The position numbers and the translations under genes are program-made. Positions 43,701-58,700 of a stretch of 64,000 bases of DNA are shown in pieces. Position 1 is the stretch's first letter, and every line of letters starts with the position of its first letter. The notes below the pieces were generated by a model. That model made no database searches, had not been told where the DNA came from, and saw only the letters and a program-made list of their open reading frames with translations. Origin of the DNA: Apostichopus californicus (Eukaryota > Echinodermata > Holothuroidea > Aspidochirotida > Stichopodidae); NCBI GenBank assembly GCA_020650975.1, contig JAIPMN010000963.1, positions 1 through 64,000 of the forward strand, read 5' to 3'.

Positions 43701-46700
43701 ACAATAGTGGCCTGTGGTAAACAGGGAAAATTAATCACTTGGTTACAACAAAAGAAACATTGTCTGAGAAATTTCCTTCTTTGACAAAATCTGAATTATT
43801 AAAAAACAAGGCACTTGTTCAGTCACAGTGCATTAATAATTATGCAAATTTTATTAAGAATTAAGAACTTTTTACATTAAAATATTTATATGTTCATCTT
43901 AGCCAATCGTAAAGTAGTTGTCAGTCAAAAAATACTAACCCAAGAAAAACTATATAATTTATATTCTTCATTTGATTAACTGCACCTTTGTAAAAAAAAC
44001 TATCAAATATAAAAGGCAAACTCTGCACTCCGAAAGGGTGGAATAAAAAACCTAAAAATACGAACGTTGGTTTCCTTCTGCTAAATCTCCACTTAACAGA
44101 GAGACGCAAATTGAAATGAAAACCATCTCACCTGATGGACATTCAAAGCTACTGTACTCTGAAGAGTTCATCATGCAGTAATAACCGGCTGGGCAGACCT
44201 TACAGGTCTCTTGAGCGATCTCATCATTGTAGGTTCCAGCATCACACGGTAACGGGAGGGAGCTCCCCTCTGGACAGTAATGAGCAACGGGACAAATTCC
44301 TCCTTCACCTGGTAGAGAAATAGGCAAAACCACTAGTTGTTAAGTTGATTATCAACAAAAGCTTTGAAAGAAAATTGTCAATTACTGAATACAAATAATT
44401 ACGATTTATTCATCAATTTTGACTTCAGTTGTCATAAATTTAAACAAATTGCAAATTCTAACATTTGATGGCAATCTTTATTGCAAAGCATACTCCTTCT
44501 ACTTCTCCCTACCCCTACACTACCCTTCTTCCTCCTTCATCTCCCCTCTCCCTTTCCATGTCCCTCTCTTTTTCCCTTCTACTACCCATCTAATCCCCTC
44601 CCCTCTCCCAAACCTTCTCCTCTCCATCACAGTCCCCTCTCTCATCTCATTCTATCTCTCCTCTACCTCCCTCTATAAACAACCACTAGTTCACATTTAT
44701 TTCCATGTCAACCATCATTACTGCTTCATACCATACCCCCCTCACCTCCCCCTCCCCCCCCCCCTCCCCCACATCTTTATTCTTCTTAGGTTCTCGTACA
44801 CCTGAGCAAAAGCTCCAAAAAATTAGAATGATATCACATGCCACTCAAATGTTCTTCTAACATATAAACATGAAACATCAAAAAATGAAAAGTTGTTACC
44901 TGTAAATACAGTTTGTTCTGGGCATGTGCAGTTAATAGTAGTATTATCCGCTCCTGGTTGGGCTTGATCTACGCCCGACGTACAATAGTATCCTGCAAAC
45001 AGCCAAATATATAAAAGTAACTTAACATGCGGAAGAAACTGAATTAACATGGTACCTAAGAATGAGATAAACTATGACATGAAATCCTATTCACTATGTG
45101 TATCGTCCAGACACTTCAAACCAGGGGTTGTACAGAAGTGGACAAAATCCAGCTACACCAGTTTCTTACATGGTAGTGTACTTCGCTATGTAATGGACTG
45201 TATATGCTATTCACACTGTGTGTCATAATGTGAGATACAGCACTGTACAAAGTTTCAGCAGTCCTTCTATATGGAGGGTTTTCTTTTGTCTTTTTGTTGC
45301 AAATTATATTCAAACTTAAAAAAGGTAACAATTGATTTAATACACATCTAGTATAATAATGAATGGTTGCATACGAAATTCATGTAACAGAGAATTCAGA
45401 TTATGAAATTTATGTAACAGAGAATTACAGATTATAAAATTTATGTAACAGAGAATTCAGATTATGAAATTCATGTAATGGTAAATCCAGATTATGCAGA
45501 ATGGAGATAATGGAGACAATGCCGTATCCAGGATCGTAGATAATCTGGCAAATCTAGAATCAAAATAATCCAAAATCTGATCCCCATCGTCCAAGATTCA
45601 AATAATCTGGGAGAAAAATGAAAAAGTTAAATAATCCACATTTGACGTTATAATCAAGTACATTAATTTGCTGGTTTCTAAAAGAGACAAAATTTAAAAG
45701 ACTTATGCAGAAGCTTACCAGCCGAGCAATTTCCTGTTGGAGCTGTTAGGTGAGTACCCTGACAGTAGAGGCCTGGGTCACATGAGAGGCACTCTAGACT
45801 CTTCCTGAGTCCTTCAGAGGGGCTGTAGGTACCTGCTGGACAGGGCTGCCAGTCCAATCCAGTACCTGCATGAGCAAAGAGGTCACAATTAATGCAAAAG
45901 GCCAACAACCAAAGTTTCCAACAAAAAAAATTTAAAAAAACACTTGTGATGAATATCTGTTCTGTTACCCTATAGAATGTTCCCCCACTAAGTTAATGAA
46001 ATTAGTGTTTAGTTAATGTTTACAATCAGTGTCCGAATTAACACTGTTCAATAGCAGCAAACTGCATTATTAGTTGCAACTGAACACTATGAAATAATTT
46101 TTTCGGCTTCAAAAATGGTGAAATTGATTTGATAACAGATACATGGTTATAGGTAATAACATAATGGAAAAAAAAACATCTTCAGCCCAGAAAGCTATAT
46201 GCAAATATAACAAGGGTTTATCCATTTTGAAATGCAACCATCATATGCCTAAGTTAAATGTTCATGTTCTAAACCAAAATGTAATTTAATTCTCAACTCT
46301 TGAAATATCTCAACTGAGCCTCATGCCACTAAAAATACATATTTGCAGTCATGTATCTTTGCAAAGCCAATTTACAGTGCAATGATATCTTAAAGTCATT
46401 GAATTCTAACCTTCAGGACAGAAGTACCCCATGGGACAGGCTTGGTAGCCTAACGTAGCATTCTCGGGGGTAACAGGGGTACAGTAGTAGCCCTCTGGAC
46501 AGGTATCGCACTCTGCTGCTCCGCTGTAGTTGGCATAACTGCCGCTGGGGCAAGACTGGTAAATCTCGCTGCCGTTGGGGCAATGCACTCCGATCGGGCA
46601 CAAATAATCCGATGGGTTTGGAGAGCTCTGACCAGGAGGGCAGTAGTAACCTCCCCAGCAGATCTCAGTGACAACAGTCATAGCACTAGTGGGACAGTAG

Positions 46701-49700
46701 AAGCCAGCTGCAAAAAAGGAAACAATTAACTTATTAAATTAATGTAATTAATCTTTAATATGTACTGAAGGATGCTCACCAAAAACATTTTCCAACTATT
46801 CCTCAATAAGGAACCCCATTTGATTTAAAGTGTGTTGCCAAATGCATTTGTCACTTAGCTTGTTAGTTTCCCAAAATGGTAAAGTATGGAGTCACTCTTA
46901 CCAACCTTTCAAAATTGTGAGGGGGGACCGCTGATTGCAAAGTCAGCAATGACTATTACGCGGATCGCAAAGTCGGAAATTGCTATTACGATTAGATTTT
47001 TCCAACACGGCAGCATACAGAACCATTGTAAGCGAAGCCAAAGCCGAAGCGAATTAATCAGATCAAACATCCGGATTCTATGCATGCAAAGTTCGTCAAA
47101 ACTGCCCTCATGACCTTTCGGTAAACATTTCATACTGTTTATTTTGATTCGCTCTTTTGTGCCACTAACAACATGACCTTACAAACACATTCATATATTT
47201 GCTTGTAACTAAAGTTTGAACTCAACATGCTAACAGCTGTACGTGTCATTCTATGTGTATCTGGAATCACAAATAAAGGCAAAATCTGACTTTGATGACT
47301 AAATATTTAATTAAGCTTGAATATGGGGAAGGGGAGGGGAGAGGGAGTAGTAGTCATAACCCTCAAAACTTATTTTATGAAAAAAAATTATATAAAATTA
47401 TAATTATAATGTCACCAGCATTATTTTGATTCAAATACTTTGCAAGATGAAGCATTTTTGTTACCTGTGCAGTTGTAACATTCATTCTCGGCTGTGAGTT
47501 GAGTCTGGTCTGACCAGGTACCTGGAGGGCATTCTTCTGGTACATCGGTACCCACAGGGCAGTAATGCCCCTGAGGACAAGGCACAAACTCGGCAATATC
47601 TGCACCAGATTCGCAGTAATACCCTTTAAAAAAAAGAAAACATTCTCTCAATAATCATGATCTATGAGTGATTTGGTTAAGAAAGTTTAACACTAAAAGC
47701 ACTTCAGGAAGTGTTTATTTTTACTTATCAACCATGACTTCACTACGCACAGGTCCACTTGCAGTCATGCAGTTTCTCCTTCAGACATTTCACCTTATTA
47801 TTCAATGTGTAGCAATGCATACCAAAGGATTTCCCTCGGCAGCTTCTGACAACCAACCATGCAAGGATATCATAGGAAATGTCAACAAGAATTTACTTAC
47901 TGCTCATACTAGATGTAGCAGTTTTTAAGTTATTTTGAAATTATGTCAGTCATAAAATAATGATAATAATAAGGGTCGTTTAACATATATGCACAGAGCG
48001 TTGCTTTATATCTTTGCATTTTTTGTACCAATTTGACCACTTTGCATAGCCATTTTGCTATGTAATAAAAAATAAAAATAATTCACCGCAGAATTTTTGA
48101 ACTTCAATATTCATGAATATAAAGAGACAAACTCAAAAGCATATGATGTATCGAAAGTTTTGCAAAAGTTTGTTCTCATATATTATTTATTTTGTACATG
48201 TACAATTTACAACCTTGAAGTATTAACACATTTCTCTGTTACACACAGCAGTGTTCATAAAGCTCAAAAGATTTCAACTAAAACTTAATTTCATATTTGA
48301 TTAGCTCACCTGCACTGCAGAGGTCTCCGGTAGCATTCATGCCAAACGTTGGACAGTACCTTCCAGCAGTACAGTTCAAACATTCCTCTACGGCCTGGCG
48401 TCTGACCGAAGGACTGTAGGTACCCGGTGGACAAGCTTGTGGTTGAGCCGTACCCTGAGGGCAGTAATGGCCCACCGGACATTCATCGGCATCATCACCA
48501 AAGGTAGGACTTGAAGAATTTGACCCAGTCAAACAAAAGAAACCTGAGAAGAGGAAAAAATTAATTTAAAAATTTAATTTAATTAAATTAAAAATTTAGG
48601 CAATATAAAGAAAATTTCTCTACCAAAACAGAACTGAAAAATTCTCACAAAATCTGTTCAAACAATTTTGAGTATCAAAGATATCATCTTGTAGGTATGA
48701 AGGTGTTGACACTTGAAACTTAGATTGATTTTGATCAGAAGATTAGAATTGTTCTAACACTTAAGTATGAATAACATAACCAACATGTATGAGCTGAACT
48801 AACCCCAAATTTTATCAAATTTGGTTATATCAAAACTTGGTTGACATCTCATGCACTTCTACGCATTTTATTTTAATAGTGAGCGTTTAGAGATGCCTTA
48901 TGATTAAAATCGATGTGTCCAAAGATTTCTGTTATGTTCAACCTAAGATGTCTCTCACCCCTTCCCCTAAACTCTGTCACCCTTAATTATTACCCCTTCC
49001 CCTCACCCCCGCCCCCCCTCCCCTCTGCTTTACACCTTCATTCTGTGCCCTATAAATAAGACTCAAACAGTGACAAACTGATTTCAATTTCGTCATCATT
49101 CAGAGCGCAGTCTATCAACAGACACTGGTTCAATTCACATACTAACTTAACTCTATCACCAAACCAAACATAGATATGCAAACTACTTCCTTAACCTTTG
49201 ACCTGGTACATGATCAAATGAGATGAGCAACACACCTGCATCACAAGGTCCAGCTGGTTCTGAGAGCCCTATCTGGTCGCAGTAGTCTCCAGGAGCACAG
49301 GGTTGACAGTCTGACAGGTCTGTCCTGTGGGTGAGGTTGTTAAAGGTCCCCCTGGGGCAGGGAAACTCGGTGGCATAGTAGGTATTCATTGGACAATAAA
49401 ATCCTACAATAAGTGGAAAGAGAGTAAGTCCAATCTGATTAACAAGAAATGATTCTTCAGAAACGTGGATGAAATGATGTCTTTCAGATAGAACATAAAT
49501 AGGATTGAAAAAGAAATGTAATAATCAGTGTCTTAAGAGACTAGTTATCCCCATCAGGACTTACTACTATATTCATAGAAAACCACTCTATTTTCTTGAA
49601 ATGAAGCTTTAATTGCTAAAATGTTTGTGTTCTGTTCTTGCAAAGGGCAGACAATGTCTTGAAGCATGAATTAATGACAGTACTGTACAGCACACCTCGG

Positions 49701-52700
49701 ACAACCTTATCAAACAAAATATGCCAAAACACTTTTCAGTTTACGAAGATGCTATATTTTGTATTTAATGAAAAACAGCTTTTATCCAAACTTGAAAATA
49801 ACTTTAAACTTTGAATAGTTTAATAACTGCATCAAGGGATCTTCTTGTTGGTGGTCAGGTCTTATCAAAGTGAAGATCTTCTCCCACACCTCCACACCCC
49901 TCCTTACTTCCCCCTCCTCTTCTCCCCATCTACCACCCCTCCTCCCTTTCCTTCCTTCCCCATATCCCTCCCACCACTCTTTCCTATATCTCTACCTCTA
50001 CTCCCTTTCCTCTTCCTGTCTTCATTGCCCTCTCACCCTCCTTACCTATTTTTACTCCCTCCCTCTCCCAACCCCACCCTCCCCAACCCCAACATGTGAT
50101 CAAAAATCAAAGGAAACAAAGATAATTTGCCATATCAGCCTCCCAATGACACCACAAATTATTGCCCAGTGCATTGTCCTTTTTCTTTTTTCTCTTCTAA
50201 ACAGGAAGACACTTGCAGTAGTTTATACTTCAGCAGCAGAACACAATCTATCTCTTCCACTTTGGCCAAGGGGGTAACACTCCAAATAAGGTTAAAAAAA
50301 TATGAATTTCTTCATCAAAAATCTTTTGATTAAAACCAAACTTTGAAAGCAGAGAAATGTAATTACCTGTTGGGCACATGGAGCTATTGTAAAGAACCAC
50401 AGGTTCATATGTGTTATCACAGAAGTAGCCTTCGGGGCAATCTTTGCAAGCGAATTGACCCGTTTCATCTTGATAATACCCAGAGTCGCATCGGACGGGC
50501 TCTGTACTCCCCGTTGGACAATAGTGACCTGAAATAAAGGAAAGGAATACATTCTAATTAGGAAATCACTGATAAAATAAATGTGACAACCCAACTGTAA
50601 TCATACTCCAATTTTTATCTATTTTGCACTAACAAAAATGCAAAACAAAAATTGTCACATACAATTAAACTTTGAATGGAAATGGTTCTAGCAGAGAAAA
50701 AGTATCTGGCAACATTTCAGAGGATTAGAATCCATGACATTGGTAATTTTAGCAAATTTTCATTTAGTTCAACAAAGTATACTTTACTGGCAAGTATGAC
50801 TAAAATTATCGCAAATTGTTAAACCGATGAGGTTGTTTCTGCTGAAAAGGACTTGAGATAAAGCAACGTTGCACCAGTACTATGCTACGATAATTCATAC
50901 TTTTAACATATAAAAAACGTTTTTATGTCTTTTCAATATCATTTTTTTTCATTTTCAAATATTCATCGGTTGTAGCACACCTTCCTTAAAAGAGGTTCCC
51001 CATATTTGTTTTCTTTTTTGATTCAAGAAGTTGAAAGTACCAAAATTTCAAACAGTTGCGAGAGATTTGCAGAAAATAAAATTCCTTACCCAGGGTACAG
51101 TTATATTCAGGAGGAGTGGGCTCTCGTTGTCCAGGTGGACAGTAGTAGCCCGCTTGGCAGACATCTGTCGGTTCCGGGTTGCCACTACCAGCACAGTAAT
51201 AACCAGCAGTACAAGGAAGGCAATCAGACTCTTCATCATTATGTGTGCTGTTGAGGAAATACCCAGCATCGCACAAGAGCGGGGAGGCACTGCCCTCGGG
51301 ACAGTAGGCACCCAACGGGCATTCATCTCCTGCAGAGAGAGATAAAGATAGAATGGTTGTATTTTGGTGATCCATGAAAATATATCAAGGAAAACAGATA
51401 CAGACTTAAAAGAGTTGCTTACACATGCTTGTTTGTAAGTAATACTGTACCTTATTTGGTAGAGAATAGCAAATGGTATTACCAAAGGATCAAAATACTA
51501 CTGAAATGTATTTTGAAATATTTTCTATACGCACACAAAATTTTCAGCTTTCAACACATATTTCTTTTGCAGTATTTAAGACGAGATATAAAGTAGTAGA
51601 TGAATAGTTTAATATTAATACAACAATACAGGAAGAATGATAAAAACATGTAGATAAAAAAGGATTTCCAGGAATAATTGAAAGTGAATCTAAGCTATCA
51701 CAATCTAGTCATCATCAAGTCAATCTACTATGCTAAGAAAACTCCATAAACATGAAAGCTTTTGAGCAAAGAAAAGAAATGCCAAACTGTATTCACTATC
51801 CATTTTGTGATTCGCCTCAAATTTATCTATGGAAGGGTGGTTCTATCATAATGAGATCACTGGTTTGAGTTCTGTTGTAGCCAATTATTCCTTGATGTTC
51901 TTTCAACTTTCCTTTATGTTTTTTTCAAGTTTTCCTTGATGTTCTTTAAGTTTTCCTTGATGTTCTTTCAAAAATTCCTTGATGCTCTTTCAAGTTTTTT
52001 TCTGATGAAAGTAACTCAAAGACTGATAAACAATGAACATAATGTTGAATCAACTTCTAAATTTTTCATTCAAAATTTATACATTTGGTACATGTCGGTC
52101 TTGTGTGTCATATATCTAGTGGCTATAGACATCTGCTGTCTTTAACCATCAATATTCAAATTATTTCTGCAGTTGGTCATTCACCTGTGACATTGCCATC
52201 GTTTGGGTTAGGAACAGTTGCCCTGAGATGACAGAAGTAGCCCGGATCACATGACCCTGACGTGTTGGTCATCAAATCAGCAGCGCAGTATGAACCTCCA
52301 TCGCAAGGGGTAGGATAGGGTGATCCAGGGGGGCAGAAGGTACCCGCAAGACACCTATCTCCACCTGATCCAGATGGCGTGGCTGTGGTCGACCCTCCAT
52401 CGCAGTAGTAACCGCCCTCACAAAGATCGGATGGCCAGGGTAGTCCATTACTCGCACAGTAGTATCCAGCTAAAGATGATATCAACAAATTTCAAATAAA
52501 TCAGTAGACATTTCACAATTAACAAAAAGTATGGAGTAGCCCTGGTTCCCACACCTTTACACAAATTGCATTCCAGAATTTTTCAAGACTTTTTCAAGGC
52601 CACAAAACATTTTGCTATGAAACCTACACACTAAGATGACCTATTGTTTGGCTACCTATGAAAGGCCTAACAATTGCAACTCTTTTAAAATTGTATGCTA

Positions 52701-55700
52701 ACTACTATAACGAATTTGGGGGTGGGGTGGGGGGTGGGAGACTTTGAAAGAGCCATGAATCCCAAATATATCATGCAGTAAGCATAAACTTTTCTACCAA
52801 GGTTTGATTTTTGCCGTTAAGTTTATCTTTCTGAAACATGTCTTATTATTGGAGTGTTAGCTCAGTGGTTAACGCCGGTGCCTTTCAATCATAAGGTCCC
52901 CGGTTCGAGTCACTCCCAGATTAATGTATGTCGTCCAGTTACAGAGTTGTTGACAATTAACAATTCATAATCATGGACGTTAAATATGAATGTAAGAGAC
53001 TGACTTCGGTCAGCTTGCGGCTTTGATAAGCCAATGAGGCTTCTTCGCGGGTTCCTGCTTGCAGGAGGATCTAATATACATACATTATAGTGCACTTCTA
53101 ACACCCAGGCCTAGCTGTAATATCCAGCTTATGAATCTGAACCTAAGACTAGACCCTGTAACAGTAACACTAAAAATACTGCAGTAAAAAATCCCTACCC
53201 AGACATGACACACAGTCAGTTAAGTTATTGCTGATGGTCAGGTTGTTGAAGGTCCCGGGAGAGCATTTAAATTGTTCACCAAACTCTGTCCCCTCTGGAC
53301 AATAATGACCTGAAGGACAGGGTTGTTCCTCGTAGGATGATGAATTGGCTGGACAGTAGTATCCTGAACAAGAAAAAAGAAAAATAATTGATGAAGTAAA
53401 AAAATTAAAATGAAGTGAAATACAAGACCAGGAGAGAGACAGTACAGCTTTGTCTGAGGGATCCACACTACTAATGGTGAACCACAAAATTCATTCTAGG
53501 AGGGGGGCAAAATCTTCTAGGATGGGCAAAATCTTTTAGGATGGGCAAAATCTTCTTGGAGGGGAAAAATCTTCTAGGAGGGGCAAATTTTCTAGGAGGT
53601 GCAAAATCTTCTAGGAGGGGCTAAATCTTCAAATATCTGGGGTTCTCTATAGGAAACCCTTGGACCAAATCCAGCCCATGAGACATTCTAATCCGTCTCT
53701 AGAAAAATAAATGGACCCACAAATTTTGCAGTAGTTGGATACACAGATCCTTTAGGCCTTAGTGTTCAGCCAGCATGTTGTTCATTCTAGGTATTGTGAG
53801 ATGAAGGCTGTCTATGGAAATTTCTCTCTGGCCGTCATAGAAAATTAATTGAGCACCCCTGTGAAATCATCACAGAGTAACTAGAAACCCAACTGACTGA
53901 TGGATGAATATTAATTGTCAAAGTTACTGTCAAAAGTGCGAAATTTATGGAGACAATGCTCTCTGGTACTCCAACCAACTTCTGCAATTGTTTACTGTAC
54001 TGTTTGAATTCACACAGTTATTTCAGTGCAATAGAAAATAAAAATCAAATGTAAAAGATGCTAACGGTAGATGTTATTCAAACTCAAAAATATCCAGTGT
54101 AAAAGGAAAAGGCTCCTGTAAATAAAACATTCATTCTCAAGAATAATATAAAGATGATGTAATAAGAATAGAATCTACAGATATAACATGAAAGCATTAC
54201 ACAGTTACTATTTATGATAATCCATACCTGCTGGACAATTGAGACAACTCTCCATGGCTTCATTCGGTGCGTACGTCCCGGCGTCGCAAGGCTCCGGGAA
54301 GATGCTTCCAGTCGGACAGTAGTGACCTAGTGGACACTTTCCACCGTAACCAGTCTGCGAACCATCGTAGTGAGGGCAGGACTCATTCACTGAGGGCGCT
54401 GTGTTGTTATCACCGTCTGGTTCTGCCCGATCTACCCCAAAGACACAGTAATATCCGGCTGAGCAGTCAGCAGCAGGAGCGGGGAGATGTTCCTCGTCGC
54501 AGTACTGGCCCGCATCGCAAGGTTTGCACTGACTTAGGTCGTATAGGCCTTCCTGGTCGCTGTACGTTCCACGAGGGCAGGAAATGAGATCATATCCTAC
54601 GTTGAAGAAGCAATCAGGGAAATAATTCTACTTGCCTGCGTTCACATTATGTGGTATGTAATCTTCTTGAAGCTAACTGCACATGTTTGTGTTCACATTA
54701 TGTGGTATGTAATCTTCTTGAAGATAACGGTAATAGCCCTGCGTTCACATTATATGGTATGTAATCTTCTTGTAGATAACTGTACTTGCCTGCGTTCACA
54801 TTATATGGTATGTAATCTTCCTGAAGATTACTGTACTTGCCTGTGTTCACATTATGTGGTATGTAATCTTCTTGAAGATAACGGTAATAGCCTGCGTTCA
54901 CATTATATGGTATGTAATCTTCCTGAAGATTACTGTACTTGCCTGTGTACACACTATGTGGTATGTAATCTTCTTGAGGATAAATTTTTTTGTTCTAGTT
55001 ACAGGTACATGTTAACTCTGAAACAGCATTACAGTCTCGTACTAGTAAGATTTTCCCAACTATTACAGTTTATCAGGAAAGTTACTTAATTGCTTGGGAA
55101 AATTTTGCCTTTTTTTATCCCAGGTTTAATGGTAGGGTTAACATATCGTTTGAAAAGAAAAGGAGGGCAGAATTGCCCTCTGTTAATCCTTTGTTTGTAA
55201 GGGGTCTTGCCCTTTAAATAAACGATTCTGAAGGATGTTGACATGAAAATAAAGGCATGCAGCTCGGTGGAGCCGGGCAGTCAAATCATGGTATTAGTAT
55301 ATGTAACAGGGTTGTCCAAATATTTTACTTTTATAACAAATAAAATATGTTGCTATTTTCTGGTGACAAACTTGTTAAAATTTGGCTGTAAGATAATGAC
55401 AGCATTTATTTAATGTAAAATCTGGTCAAAACAGACTGTCCTTTCAACTTATATTTCTTAGATGAAATGCCTGGGGTAAAAATGTGGACATTCTGTCTTT
55501 TTCAACCTTATTTAAGAGGAGAATGCTTACCTGTTCCAGCTGGACACACATACCCCATCGGACATATCTCCTGTTGTCCTTGAAATTTACAAAAGTATCC
55601 CGCTGGGCAATCCAGACACATCACGGCGTGGGTGTAGTTTACGTACGTGTTATTCTGACACGGGATGGGGTAACTGTTGGCCCCCGGGCAGTAATTGCCG

Positions 55701-58700
55701 ACAGGACAGAAAGTATTGTTGGGTTCTCTGTAGATGGTGCCATCGGGACAGTAGTATCCTGGCAGAAGACAAGAATTAAACAATTTTAGTGCGATGGACA
55801 GGAAATAATTTAATAATAGCCATCACAGTACTGAAGATTATAGATTTGCTTCTTAAGATAATAGAATACTATATTTTGTACACAAGATCTGGTATGTATC
55901 TCTGAATTTGTGTAACAATTTGTACATTTTGTACAGCATGTATTATACGAATCCAGATAATTATTTCCTGTATTGTCTTCAATATTGTATAACACTGTCA
56001 GTTTAAGCTCTCATTTCAAATTTTCAAAGCCAGTACAACAGATATGAATCAATCGATGCAATTTTAGTTTTTAACATGACAGATAAAGGTCAGAGGTCAA
56101 ATACAAACAAACAAATATAACAAGTTAGATAAATCAATGAAGATTTTAACAACAAGTTCCTTTTATTATTTCATAAGGGTAGAATGTAACCTGGTAATTC
56201 CCTCTTTATCTCTATCTGTTAGTATTACAGCCTTGTAGAAAATTACTTTCATGTACAAGCAAAATGTAACATGTTTAAATAATTCATCTTCATCAAAAAA
56301 AATTCTACCCAGCCTACATCCCTACCAGCATTTCTGTTATAATGTGAATCAAAACAAATGTGTTGTTTTTTCACCAACGAGCAACTGCTATAAATATATG
56401 TCACAATGTAACTGTCATATTTTTCGGAACAAACATGACGGTCAAGCCTGCCTATAGAAGGAACAATCCTCATCAAATTTACTCTAGGATTAATAATTTG
56501 TTACTTGATATCATAAACTACCTCAAATACTGCCATTAGGATTCATCCTTGAGCACACCTAATTAATTGACCAGCCACCAGTATGATTGTAAACACAAGT
56601 GCTCTAATGGCCAGCACTACTTTCCTGTGTGTGAAGACAAGTTTGGCTTGACCATAATACTAAACTGTGTGTTTAATCATGAATTTATGCAGAGGAGCAT
56701 TCAGTATGGCTAGCATTACCAACTTGGGTAGATATACAATCTCCCCTGTTTTTGGCCAAAACAGTGGACTTGGGTGAAGATTGTAATGTGTATAGACTAC
56801 AATGTCATTACCTTCTGCACATTCACCGGTGGGCATGGTCAGTCCTTCGGTCTCACAGTAAAATCCACCACTGCAAGGATAACATTCAGAGGCAGCGGCT
56901 TTGTTGGTGTCATTGGAGTAGGTACCTAACGAGGAAAACAGAGAGAATCGGAGACATGGCGTCAGCTTGGTTGAAAATAACAGTTTTATTTAGCTGAAAA
57001 TATCATGTTATTACGTTTGGTGGAAATAACAGATGACAAAGTTCATAAAATTTACCATGTGATTAGGTTTGGTGGAAATAACAGATGACAAAGTTTGTTA
57101 TATATACCATGTGATTAGGTTCCGTTGAGACAACTTGGTGACAAATTATTGTTGTAAATACCAACAGTCAAACTTTTGGTTAAACAACAAAGCAGGCGAT
57201 AAAGTTTCCTTGAAACTCTCAGATAACAAAGTTTGAATCACAATACCAGGAGATTAAGTCTGGTTTAAAATATCACATAACTCAGTTTGATTGAAATAAG
57301 GTTTGGTTCAAAGTACCAAATGACAAAGTTTGGTTGAAAAGACAAGAAGATTAAACTTTCTTGAAAAAATACCAGTTGATATTCCTTGATAAAGTTGCTT
57401 GTTTATCAATTATCGTTTCATGAATTAGAACAGAAGATATTACCTCTTGGACATGGTGTAGGGTCAAATGTACCATTGAGACAGTAGTAACCAGCGGGGC
57501 AATCTAATTGGTCGGATCGGTCGGATCCGGCTGGACAATAGTAGCCCTCGTGACACTCGGCTGTTGGTTGAGTCTGTGCATAGTTATCACAGTAGTATCC
57601 TGTTCAGAAATAAAAACCATAGACAGAAATCGTTTAAGACTGGACATCGCTCCTTAGTTTGGTCCTAGTGACCTCAACATACCAGAAGAGGGAAGCAAGA
57701 CAAGGTTTCTTTATCATTTCCTTCATTTGAGAATGACCGAAAGTTTTGCTGACCACTAATGAAAATTGCTCTGAACAGCAAAATTACCCTATAGCTTGGG
57801 TTCTCAATAGGTGGCCAGTGAAACATTTCAATCCAGCCCCCAAACCCCCCAAAAATAACTGGCCCACTATCTCACCTTAATGGAGATATGCGGACTATTG
57901 AGGCCTTATGCGTGAGCCCTCCAACAGGCTATCCTGGAAATTGCAATTTAGGTAAAGTGAAAATTTAATTCTCTCCAACCCTTTACTACAACCAGTTTTT
58001 ATGTCTCCTTTTAATTTATTAAGAAAACTTTGCCAAAGAAAGCAGTTAATAACTAATAACTTTTTTAAAATAAATAAATAAATGGACGAATGAAACAGCC
58101 AAAAAAAAAGAAAAAAAATATGAGTATTACAGAATAACCACAAATGCGTGTTTTTTTTTATTAAAATTGTTAATTTTTTTTTGGCTTTCAAAAATGAGTG
58201 GATTTGTCCGATATAAATAAAAAAGTTCCAAATTTTTTTTTTTTAAATAACTAATAGCTTCCAACCACCCCCATCCCCTCCATCCTGCTGTTGTCAAGCC
58301 TGGTTGCAAGAACTGTACATACATGCTACCATAAGGTTACCTCGTCAAATCAACTCCCACATAATTAAAGACACAACAAGACATTTATAGTCTGCACTAT
58401 TTAGAACCACAGATCTCACCAGCAGTGCAGTCAGAACAATCATCTACAGTCTCCAGACCAAACTGGTCAGAGTAGGTCCCCGGTGGGCATCCCAGAGGGT
58501 CCGCTGTGCCATTGGGACAGTAGTAACCCATCGGACAGAAGTCAGCATCTGGATCCTGGCTTGGAGTGCCATCTTCTGCATTCCGTTTACAGTAGTAACT
58601 GAAAAGATCAGACAAATGGATTTATAACATGTTGTCATGATGATGATAGACCCCGACTAACTGGCTTGTAGCTCAACGATTCAATATTTAATTCTTTTCA

